This document shows positions 10,104 to 16,550 of a stretch of 18,965 nt of DNA, piece after piece. Origin of the DNA: an uncultured Mycoplasmatota bacterium (lineage in GTDB: Bacteria; Bacillota_I; Bacilli_A; Mycoplasmatales; Mycoplasmoidaceae); the NCBI GenBank assembly GCA_949500635.1, contig CATAWQ010000011.1, positions 1 to 18,965 of the forward strand, given 5' to 3'. The translations under genes and the position numbers were made by a program. Each line of letters starts with the position of its first letter. The stretch's first letter is position 1. The notes beneath the pieces are model-generated. The model had not been told where the DNA came from. It did no database searches and worked only from the letters and a program-made list of their open reading frames with translations.

Positions 10104-11836
10104 TATTCTAGGATATCTTTAACTATTTGCTCTGGAGTTATGTGGTTCTCTTTTAAAATAGTTTTAACATCAAAACGATCGATAAATTCTTTTTTATAAC
10201 CATAATTAAATGTTTTGGTGTTTGTTGGTCCAAAATATTTTGCAACATTAGAGCCAAAACCACCTTGAATAATTCCATCTTCAATAGTTACAACTATTGA
10301 GTGTTCTTTTTTTAATGAATTTAGTGTTTTGGTGTCAAGAATTGTTGCAAAATAAGGATTAATTAATGTTGGAGTAATGCCTGTTTTTTGTTTATATAGT
10401 TTTGCTGCTCGTTCTGCTATTGAATAAAAAATACCTAAACCTATAAAAGCGACTCTACTACCTTTTTGATTTACTTCATATTTAACTTTTGAAAAATCTT
10501 TAACACATTTTGGACCATTAATAATATAACCTGGAGTTTTAATGAATACTGGTTTATCGTTTTGATTTATAGCATAATCTGCTGCTTTTAAAAACTCTTG
10601 TTTAGTAGTAGGAGCAATATATGTTAAATTTGGAATACTTGATAAAAATGAAATATCAAAAATTCCTAAATGAGTTTTATCTTTAAAACCATAAATCCCA
10701 TTCATATTCACAAATACAGTAACTGGAGAGTTGTTTAAACAGATGTCATGAGAGATTTGATCGTATGATCTATTAATAAAAGATGCAGCTACTGGTCAAA
10801 TAGGTTTACCTCCATTCTTAGCACAACCTGAACAAACAGCAGCTGCTGTTTGTTCTGCAATTCCTACATCAATATATTGTTTACCTAATTTTTTTCTTTG
10901 TTTTTCAAATAAACTTACACTTCCAGGAGTAGCAGCAGAAACAACTAATACTTTAGAATCTTGTTCTGCTTTTTTTAATAAAAAATTTCTAATAATTAAT
11001 GAATATGTGTTAGTTGTGCTGCTTAATAATTTACCAGTTCTAGGATCAAATGGTGTCTTATAATGTCATATTTCCTTATTTTGTTCTGCAAACTTTAACC
11101 CCTTACCTTTTGTTGTTTTGATGTGAACGACAATAGGTTTGTTTATGTTTTTGACTTTTTTAAATGCAGTAATTAAGTCGTTAATGTTATTGCCATTATC
11201 AACATATAAGTAATCATAACCAAAAGATCTAAAAATGTTATTTTTAGATTCTCCCTTTGACTTTCTTAGTTCTGCTAAGTGATTATATAATCCGCCATGA
11301 TTTTCAGAAATACACATGTCATTATCATTTAAAATGATAATGAAATTAGAATGCAATTCATTACAAGCATTAAGTCCTTCTAATGCTTCACCACCACTTA
11401 ATGATCCATCTCCAATAAAAGCAATCACGTTATAATTTTGTTTTTGTAAATCTCTTGCCTTTGCAACACCTATTGCCAAACTTATTGATGTAGAGGTGTG
11501 TCCAACACTAAACATATCATATTTACTTTCAAGCGGATCTGTATATCCAGAGATTTTATTAAAATCTTTGTCATTTAAAAATCCATATGCTCTACCTGTT
11601 AATAATTTATGTGGATAAGATTGATGTGATACATCATAAATTATTTTATCAATTGGACAATTGAATACATAATGTAATGCTATTATAGCCTCAATAGAAC
11701 CAAAATTTGGGCCAACATGCCCACCAATTTTGCTAACTCTATTAAGAAGTGCTGCTCTCAATTCGCTAGCTAATTTTGGTAAATTTTTTAATGAAATTTT
11801 CTTAACATCCTTTGGTGTCTTGATTTTTTCTAGCAT
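10103..11836 (-). CDS. dxs: 1-deoxy-D-xylulose-5-phosphate synthase
   Basis: This thiamine-diphosphate enzyme condenses pyruvate and glyceraldehyde-3-phosphate, the first step of the MEP isoprenoid route. It has 577 residues, slightly short of the usual 620 or so. Seen in order: GGHVGPNFGS (active-site His), YDVSHQSYPHKLLTGR, SVGHTSTSIS, and the ThDP/Mg motif GDGSLSGGEALEGLN to NDNDMCIS. Later come KTTKGKGLKFAEQN with WHYKTPFDP, YIDVGIAEQ (catalytic Glu), ASFINRSYDQISHD and THLGIFD. Two Trp codons are TGA. One divergence: where most DXS have RxGxxGxDGxTHxG, this protein has NGIYGFKDKTHLG, losing the Arg and the DG pair. It heads the five-gene operon. It has no Shine-Dalgarno, and a TATAAT box ends 9 bases before the ATG. 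Confidence 0.94.
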
Positions 11837-11844
11837 ATTATTAA

Positions 11845-11850
11845 ATTATA
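11845..11850 (-). promoter_or_regulatory. -10 box of dxs, probable leaderless start
   Basis: The minus strand reads TATAAT, eight bases, then the dxs ATG. With normal spacing, transcription would begin at or within a few bases of the ATG. No Shine-Dalgarno and no clear -35 box are present. It lies between the dxs start and the terminator at 11869-11894, so it is the likely promoter of the whole dxs to rlmB operon. Confidence 0.6.
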
Positions 11851-11868
11851 AAGTTTTTATTTTAATAT

Positions 11869-11894
11869 AAAAAAATAGCGCTAATCAAGCGCTA
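11869..11894 (-). terminator. Strong intrinsic terminator upstream of dxs
   Basis: Perfect 7-bp stem TAGCGCT (11876-11882) / AGCGCTA (11888-11894) with a 5-base loop. On the minus strand it is followed by seven T residues (11869-11875). It ends any transcript arriving from the right before dxs. It could close a small RNA or act as a leader attenuator. Confidence 0.85.
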
Positions 11895-11942
11895 AATTTC
11901 TAAATTGAAATATAAAGTGCAACACTTAATATTTAAATTTAG

Positions 11943-11967
11943 AGCATTAAAGATACTCTTTAATGCT
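11943..11967. repeat. 11-bp perfect inverted repeat
   Basis: AGCATTAAAGA, TAC, TCTTTAATGCT. On the plus strand it is followed by AATTTTCTGCTTATTTT, a poor T-tract. On the minus strand it would be the first hairpin of the candidate RNA. A weak plus-strand terminator is an alternative reading. Confidence 0.6.
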
Positions 11968-12012
11968 AATTTTCTGCTTATTTTATATGGAGCGAATCGC
12001 ATACAAGTTACG

Positions 12013-12030
12013 AACTTTGTTCTCTTTCTA
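12013..12030 (+). repeat. Left terminal inverted repeat (attL side)
   Basis: AACTTTGTTCTCTTTCTA matches the reverse complement of the right end (18839-18857) except for one extra A there. Joined in a circle, the two ends would form a nearly symmetrical attP site, as expected for a serine recombinase. Confidence 0.75.
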
Positions 12031-12095
12031 TAAATATTATAGATGAATTATTATTAAATTTCAATGGGAGTATGGTTATTTTTGCCTATTTTTGT

Positions 12096-12101
12096 TATAA
12101 T
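12096..12101 (+). promoter_or_regulatory. Extended -10 promoter of the left-hand cargo genes
   Basis: TG-T-TATAAT is an extended -10 box with a weak -35-like TGGTTA 17 bases upstream. It stands 44 bases before the ATG at 12145, which has a strong Shine-Dalgarno AAAGGAG (12132-12138). This is a Firmicute-style expression signal inside the element, reading into the cargo. Confidence 0.65.
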
Positions 12102-12144
12102 TATCTTAATAAATACAGCAAAAAAATATAGAAAGGAGTCTATT

Positions 12145-13496
12145 ATGTTATCTATACCACAAAAAGAGGCAAATTTATTTGTTCAAAGTGAAGTAAGTAA
12201 ACAATATTTATGGTTGGTTACTGCTCTTACAGCAAATCATTAAATTCCTAGTTTATCAAAAAAAGATTTTGAAAAATTATCAAAAGAACAGCAAAATTTC
12301 TTAAATTTAAAATGGGGAGAATTATTTTGGTTATCTCAAAGTGAGTGGAAAATCACATCAAAATTTCAAAAAAATGAAGGTAAAACCCAAATAGATTGTG
12401 AATTATGTGGACATAAAGAATTAGATTTATTATCTGAGATTGAAAATATGAGAAACGGCAAAAAATTAACAGTTGGTAGTACATGTATATCTAAATTTGA
12501 TAAAATTCAAAACAATTCTGTTGATGATTATAGAAAGTATCAAAAGGAAAGAAAAACACGAGAAAAAATGGTTCTTAATGAGGAATATATAGAACAAAAA
12601 TATAGTGGAATAATTCAAACAATTAGAGAATTTCGAGAAGTTCAAAATAATGATTCAGTAATATTAGATAAAAAACTTGCCGATGATTATAAAAGAATAC
12701 TTGGAATTATAGAATCTGATTATGAAAAACAATTAAAATTAGCACAGTCAAAAATAGATTTGAAGATAATTCAATCAACTTATTCGATTACTCAAGGATT
12801 TTTAAACGATTTTAAAAAATATAAGGAGAATTGTAAATCAAAATTATGGGGAATTACTCCAGAAATTGCTAGATGGTGTCATAAAAATGGTTCTTCAAAA
12901 TTAATTGAGTTATTGCAAAATTTTGGTGAGATAAATATACAGTCGATCAAATTAAGGAAGATAATCATTTATATAATGTTGTAAAGAGATTTAAGGATTT
13001 GTTTGAAAATAACAATATGAAATTAATTACAAATAATAAAAATTCATTTAATATTATAAGTAATATAAGAAATAATATAGTGATTATTATTGATACTATA
13101 CAATTCCTTACTTCAAATAAAGAATATCTATTTGATGATAAACAAATAAAACTAAATATAAAAGATCTTTTAAGAATTGGGAGAATAAGTTCTCAATCTT
13201 ATGACAATGCTACTAATCTTATATGTAGGCATGGAAATTTTAAACAACATTACAAATATTATTATGCGGATACTAGTATAAATGAGATTGCCTATGTTGA
13301 TAACACTAGTCATAAAATATGTGTATTAGACTATAATTTATTTGTTCAAAAATTTAAATATTATGTGTATGAAAATAAAATTGACATAAAGAAGAATCAA
13401 GCATTATTAAATTATGTGCGGGAAAATTCTGTAAAGTATGAACAAAATGATTATAGATATCATTTAAAACAATTAGGTATATTTATAGATAAATAA
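12145..13496 (+). pseudogene. Broken Zn-ribbon-like hypothetical protein of the element
   Basis: One ancestral gene of about 449 codons is split twice. From the ATG at 12145 the frame runs 32 codons to an in-frame TAA at 12241-12243 (ANH*IPSLSKK). The same frame continues to 12984, but near 12928 the sense switches to another frame (DKYTVDQIKEDNHLYNVV), which runs to the TAA at 13496. The product contains CELCG and, about 28 residues later, a Cys in VGSTCISKF, a zinc-ribbon-like pattern seen in Firmicute mobile-element proteins. A long Lys/Glu-rich probable coiled coil (about 120-215) follows. All Trp are TGG. Function unknown. Restarts at 12448 could give a fragment, but a full product cannot be made. 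Confidence 0.75.
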
Positions 13497-13511
13497 TTAA
13501 GAGAGGTAAAA

Positions 13512-14318
13512 ATGGCAGAATTAACAGTTTTAGATCAAAAGATTTCTTATTTTAAAATAGAAGATGAAGATTATATTTCAATTACAGATATGCTTAAATC
13601 TAAAGATGGCAATTTCTTTGTATCTGATTGGCTAAGAAACAGAAATACTATTGAATTTTTAGGCATTTGGGAAGAAATCCATAATCCTAATTTTAATTAT
13701 GGCGAATTCGCCATAATTAAAAGTCAAGCAGGTTTAAATAGTTATAAAATCAGTGTTAAGGAATGGGTAGAAAAAACAAATGCGATTGGGATAATGTCAA
13801 AAGCAGGAAGATATGGTGGAACTTATGCACATAAAGATATTGCTTTTGAATTTGGTATGTGGATTAGTCCAAAGTTTAAATTATTACTTATTAAAGAATT
13901 TGAAAGATTAAAAGCAGAAGAACAAAAACAACTTGGTTGGAATGCTAAGAGAGAACTTTCAAAAATAAATTACAGAATACATACTGATGCAATTAAGCAA
14001 AAATTAATCCCTACTCAATTAACTAAAGAACAAATTAATTATATTTACGCAGAAGAAGCAGATGTTTTGAATATGGCATTATTTGGTATGACTGCAAAAC
14101 AATGGAGAAATAAAAATCCAAATTTAGACGGAAATATTAGAGATTATGCTACTATAAACGAACTAATATGTTTAGCAAATTTAGAAAATCTTAACTCTGT
14201 ATTTATCAATGATGGATTAAAACAATCCGAAAGACTAATAAGATTAAATCAAATTGCTATTTCACAAATGCAAATTCTTAATGATAGTGATATAAAATAT
14301 TTAAATGGAGATACGTAG
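13512..14318 (+). CDS. KilA-N domain protein, probable DNA-binding
   Basis: 268 residues. The N-terminal half (about 8-135) matches the KilA-N domain found in phage and mobile-element proteins: YISITDMLKSKDGNFFVSDW, then NTIEFLGIWE, GLNSYKISVKEWVEKTNAIG, and GRYGGTYAHKDIAFEFGMWI. Family members are thought to bind DNA. The C-terminal part (about 150-268; LGWNAKRELSKINYRIHTDA and AEEADVLNMALFG) is the region usually attached to KilA-N in Firmicutes, without known activity. The ATG at 13512 has Shine-Dalgarno GAGAGG (13501-13506). Six Trp are all TGG, and the stop is TAG, so it is correctly readable in code 4. Residues 61-70 (FNYGEFAIIK) are encoded by a perfect 32-base palindrome. It is probably co-transcribed with the next gene, whose ATG follows its stop by one base. 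Confidence 0.88.
   Translation: MAELTVLDQKISYFKIEDEDYISITDMLKSKDGNFFVSDWLRNRNTIEFLGIWEEIHNPNFNYGEFAIIKSQAGLNSYKISVKEWVEKTNAIGIMSKAGRYGGTYAHKDIAFEFGMWISPKFKLLLIKEFERLKAEEQKQLGWNAKRELSKINYRIHTDAIKQKLIPTQLTKEQINYIYAEEADVLNMALFGMTAKQWRNKNPNLDGNIRDYATINELICLANLENLNSVFINDGLKQSERLIRLNQIAISQMQILNDSDIKYLNGDT
13691..13722. repeat. Perfect 32-bp palindrome inside the KilA-N gene
   Basis: Each 16-base arm is TTTTAATTATGGCGAA and there is no spacer; it is centred on GAATTC. It encodes FNYGEFAIIK in frame. In DNA it could extrude a cruciform, and in mRNA fold a long hairpin within the coding region. It lies in the middle of a domain, so it is neither a terminator nor a promoter operator in position. Confidence 0.9.
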
Positions 14319-14319
14319 T

Positions 14320-15108
14320 ATGGCTTCTGTAACGCAAAGAATAAAACAAATTACACAACCACGTGGTGGCTATCTAAAGCCAAGTGAATTTGAAAAAAAA
14401 GAATTTATAGATAACGAATTTTTAAAAGAAGAAAATATTCATAGCAGTTTAGTTGGTCTTACTGTTCATTATTTAACAAGACTTATGTTGGATACCTTGC
14501 CAGAAGAAGCATTTAAAATTTCACTTCTTGGGGCTAGTATAATTGGTGAAGAAAGAAAAGCATATAATCTATTAAAATCAATAAAAGGGATAGATAATTT
14601 GTCAATTTACTATGCTTGTAAATTAGTAGGATATGATGTTTGTTTTAGAGCAGGTCCAATGGGTTATAAAGAAGTAGATGAGATAGAAGCCGATACTAAT
14701 ACAATTAACAATATAAAAATAATGGTTAAAAGAAGTATTTTATTTTTTAATAGGTATGGCCCAATAACTAAAGATGGGTTTACTTTTGAAGGTGGATATA
14801 CTAAAATTATTGATTCTGGAGACGGCGATTTTTTAACATCTGATACATTATGGGATTTTAAAGTTAGTAAAAACAAGCCCACATCCTCACATACTTTACA
14901 ATTATTAATTTATTATATTATGGGAACTCATTCTATTCATAGTGAGTTTAACTCTATAAAGAAATTAGGTATTTTTAATCCTAGAACTAATTGTGTATAT
15001 TTACAGAATATTTCGAGCATTCCTCAATTAATAATAGACGAAGTTTCAATAAATGTAATAGGATACATTAAGGATGATTCTAGTAGTGATAATACGAAAA
15101 ATAAATAA
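14320..15108 (+). CDS. RecB/Cas4-like PD-(D/E)XK nuclease-family protein
   Basis: 262 residues from the ATG at 14320; GGAG (14307-14310) serves as Shine-Dalgarno, favouring this start over the ATG at 14305. The order of motifs fits the RecB-type nuclease fold: H50 in VGLTVHYLTR; acidic pair in DSGDGDF (D168, D170); DFK (D179, K181) in LWDFKVSK; and Q194 in LQLLIYY. A hydrophobic LGIFNPRTNCVYL strand follows. Such proteins cut or trim DNA using Mg2+. Stand-alone versions are common in mobile elements and next to KilA-N genes, with unknown role. The single Trp is TGG and the stop TAA. The gene is intact and only one base from the KilA-N stop, so the two are a unit. The nuclease assignment is by motif and by eye; activity is inferred. 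Confidence 0.7.
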   Translation: MASVTQRIKQITQPRGGYLKPSEFEKKEFIDNEFLKEENIHSSLVGLTVHYLTRLMLDTLPEEAFKISLLGASIIGEERKAYNLLKSIKGIDNLSIYYACKLVGYDVCFRAGPMGYKEVDEIEADTNTINNIKIMVKRSILFFNRYGPITKDGFTFEGGYTKIIDSGDGDFLTSDTLWDFKVSKNKPTSSHTLQLLIYYIMGTHSIHSEFNSIKKLGIFNPRTNCVYLQNISSIPQLIIDEVSINVIGYIKDDSSSDNTKNK

Positions 15109-15129
15109 GTATTCTCAGAATGTAATAAT

Positions 15130-15387
15130 ATGCTTTCAATGGCAGAAATAATGAGAACGTTATCTTGTTCGAGATATATGGTTATGAAATATTATTCAGA
15201 AAAAGATTTACCATTAATTAAAGTAAATAATAAATACTTTATTAGCAAATATGATTTAATTGAGTGGCTGGAACGAATGGAAGAAGAAAGAAAAAGGCAA
15301 CAAATGACATCATTAATCATTGCTATTGTAACTATTGTTTTCATAATGATAATTATGCTTGTTATGTTTAAAAGCATAGGAAAATAA
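15130..15387 (+). CDS. Small helix-turn-helix protein with C-terminal membrane anchor
   Basis: 85 residues. Residues 2-50 (MAEIMRTLSCSRYMVMKYYS, then LPLIKVNNKYFISKYDLIEWLE) resemble an excisionase/MerR-type winged helix-turn-helix: an XRE-like entry helix, the LP.IKV.NKY wing and the closing DLIEWLE helix. A charged linker (ERMEEERKRQQ) leads to one hydrophobic segment (about 61-81, LIIAIVTIVFIMIIMLVMF) ending KSIGK. That predicts a cytoplasmic DNA-binding domain tethered to the membrane. No clear Shine-Dalgarno; a second ATG at 15139 is a possible start. It follows the nuclease gene by 21 bases and precedes a terminator, closing the plus-strand cargo operon. Function unknown; a regulator or partner of the KilA-N/nuclease pair is a guess. 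Confidence 0.7.
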   Translation: MLSMAEIMRTLSCSRYMVMKYYSEKDLPLIKVNNKYFISKYDLIEWLERMEEERKRQQMTSLIIAIVTIVFIMIIMLVMFKSIGK

Positions 15388-15405
15388 TATTGAAAGTAAA
15401 CAACT

Positions 15406-15428
15406 AAAGAGCCATACCTAGGCTCTTT
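15406..15428. terminator. Bidirectional terminator between the two halves of the element
   Basis: AAAGAGCC (15406-15413), 7-base loop, GGCTCTTT (15421-15428), then TTA on the plus strand. It ends the plus-strand cargo operon 19 bases after its last stop codon. Confidence 0.8.
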
Positions 15429-15455
15429 TATGATGCAATTAAATTATTTATTGTA

Positions 15456-15496
15456 AAAATGCTTCAAAACTTAAAAGGTGAATTTTGAAGCGTTTT
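15456..15496. terminator. Second, longer terminator-like hairpin
   Basis: A 14-bp stem, AAAATGCTTCAAAA (15456-15469) with TTTTGAAGCGTTTT (15483-15496), has one G-T wobble and a 13-base loop. Arms carry A on one side and T on the other, so it can act in both directions. It lies 12 bases beyond the stop of the leftward MobC-like gene, most likely as that operon's terminator. Confidence 0.75.
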
Positions 15497-15508
15497 GTTT
15501 GGGCATAT

Positions 15509-15814
15509 TTATTTTTTCAGTCTGCTTATCCAGAAGTCAAAATCAATCATTTTATTTTTCAAAAATTCTTCATCTTCAAAATAGCCAAAATTATGAAGTC
15601 TTCTTTTAAGTTTTAATAATTTGTTTATGCTCTCCTCTAAACTTTCAGCAATATAAGTGATGTCGCTATTAGACAAAGAATTTATTTTAAAATCATCAAT
15701 CAATTTTCTAATAAATTTAGATTGAGATAATTTCATTTTGGAAGATTTTTCTTCAAGTATTTTCTTTTCAGTTTCATTTAGAAAAACATTGATTTTAATA
15801 TTTCTTGTTCTCAT
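15509..15814 (-). CDS. MobC-like ribbon-helix-helix protein (relaxosome accessory)
   Basis: 101 residues from the ATG at 15812-15814. A GAAAGGA Shine-Dalgarno sits about 12 bases upstream; an in-frame ATG at 15857-15859 would add 15 residues but has no ribosome site and overlaps a palindrome. The N-terminal RTRNIKINVFLNETEKKILE, then KMKLSQSKFIRKLIDDF, is the ribbon-helix-helix pattern of MobC-type mobilisation proteins, which bind near oriT and help the relaxase nick. The C-terminal half is helical and charged (LEESINKLLKLKRRLHNFG). The Trp is TGG and the stop TAA. It lies directly beside an inverted-repeat cluster that could be its binding site. No relaxase gene follows. An antitoxin or other RHH regulator is the alternative. 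Confidence 0.65.
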   Translation of the reverse strand: MRTRNIKINVFLNETEKKILEEKSSKMKLSQSKFIRKLIDDFKINSLSNSDITYIAESLEESINKLLKLKRRLHNFGYFEDEEFLKNKMIDFDFWISRLKK

Positions 15815-15844
15815 TTTTAAGAATTTCCTTTCTAATTTTGAGGG

Positions 15845-15922
15845 TATGGGATTTCCCATAAATTGAAAACGTGCGGGAGTAGGTTTTCAGTGCTGGCTAG
15901 GACATAAATTTTAATTTGTCCT
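15845..15922. other. Inverted-repeat cluster, candidate oriT / MobC binding region
   Basis: Three inverted repeats sit side by side in the gap between tnpV and the MobC-like gene. They are TATGGGA-TT-TCCCATA (15845-15860); TGAAAAC (15864-15870) with GTTTTCA (15883-15889) around a G-rich 12-base loop GTGCGGGAGTAG; and AGGACA (15899-15904) with TGTCCT (15917-15922). This is the richest G/C patch nearby. Such arrays next to a relaxosome gene are typical of transfer origins. No known nic sequence is recognised, so operator function is also possible. Confidence 0.45.
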
Positions 15923-16286
15923 CACACATTTTCGGTATAAATTAGTTCCTTTAAAATCAATTCTTCTGCCATATTTTTATAATTATTCATTCGTTTTACC
16001 CACTCAAGTTGGTTATCCATTTTATTTTTTTCAGATAGTAATTTATCAGAATTTTTGTATTGTTCTATTAAAATATTTAATCTATTTTCTGCTTCAATAC
16101 TGACTAAAACAAGATGATTTGTTAATTCATTTTTCATTAAAAGAGTTGTATAAAGTGGCTTATTATTTTCTTTCAGATAGTGTAACCTTAAATAGCCCCA
16201 TACTTATTAATTCTTTCATTGTTTTGTTTTTCTATTGTTAAATTTGGTAATAAATAATCCCCAACTTTTATATAATTTAAATCCAT
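15922..16286 (-). pseudogene. tnpV: TnpV-like transposon protein, frameshifted
   Basis: Two frames join into one TnpV-like protein of about 120 residues. The first part from the ATG at 16284-16286 reads MDLNYIKVGDYLLPNLTIEK to INKYGAI and stops at TAA (16188-16190). The next frame continues LRLHYLKENNKPLYTTLL, then NELTNHLVLVSIEAENRL and LEWVKRMNNYKNMAEELI, and ends at TGA (15922-15924). Adding one T in the TTT run near 16190-16193 restores KYGAILRLHYLKE, the conserved TnpV arrangement. TnpV accompanies TnpX-type recombinases in Tn4451-like elements; its biochemical role is unclear. In this host the final TGA would be read as Trp, extending the second fragment 30 residues through the oriT-like region to a TAG at 15832. 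An ATG at 16135-16137 could express the C-terminal 71 residues. Confidence 0.8.
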
Positions 16287-16289
16287 TTT

Positions 16290-16532
16290 TCATCTCTCCA
16301 TTTCTTTATTTTTAATGTTTTTCTCGTAAAAATCTACTGATTTTATTTTAGAATTGTATTTAAAATAACCTTGTTCTTTATTTTTATCTATAACTTTAAT
16401 AGTAAATCTATCAATTAAAAATACATTAAACTCGCCAATAGATAATTGCTTTTTTAGATAATCAAGGACTTTAAATTGTTCTATGGTATCTACTTGATTC
16501 TTTAAAATATTTTCTTTTGTTAATTGTTTCAT
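16290..16532 (-). CDS. Small unknown element protein, 80 aa, TGA stop
   Basis: I do not recognise a named family. The 80-residue product starts MKQLTKENILKNQVDT, continues with a hydrophobic-charged core (GEFNVFLIDRFTIKVIDKNK) and ends NKEMER. It has a strong Shine-Dalgarno (AAAGGAG, six bases before the ATG) and sits between the recombinase and tnpV, so it belongs to the transposition operon. Its stop is TGA (16290-16292), three bases before the tnpV ATG and in the same frame as it. In the code-4 host the TGA should be read as Trp, so the actual product would run on through the first 32 TnpV residues to TAA at 16188, about 114 residues in all. Confidence 0.75.
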   Translation of the reverse strand: MKQLTKENILKNQVDTIEQFKVLDYLKKQLSIGEFNVFLIDRFTIKVIDKNKEQGYFKYNSKIKSVDFYEKNIKNKEMER

Positions 16533-16550
16533 TGCTAACTCCTTTCATTT

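Larger units (their letters stand above)
11869..11976 (-). ncRNA. Candidate structured small RNA or dxs leader
   Basis: A minus-strand stretch without an open frame holds three consecutive hairpins. The first is an 11-bp perfect stem (11943-11953 with 11957-11967, 3-base loop). The second is AAGTG-TTG-CACTT (about 11914-11926). The third is the terminator at 11869-11894. A -10-like TATAAA lies just upstream (about 11982-11987, minus strand), so a transcript of about 105-110 nt would start near 11976. I do not recognise the class (not SRP RNA, tmRNA, RNase P or a TPP riboswitch). It may be an independent sRNA, or the remnant leader of a longer dxs transcript. Confidence 0.35.

Noticed and set aside
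11985..12020. Possible tRNA 3' remnant near TGGAGCGAATCG at the left junction, matching the TGGAGC of tRNA-Gly
   Set aside because: Only 7 bases (ATGGAGC) match. The T-arm and acceptor lengths do not fit a tRNA, and the terminal repeats place the junction elsewhere.
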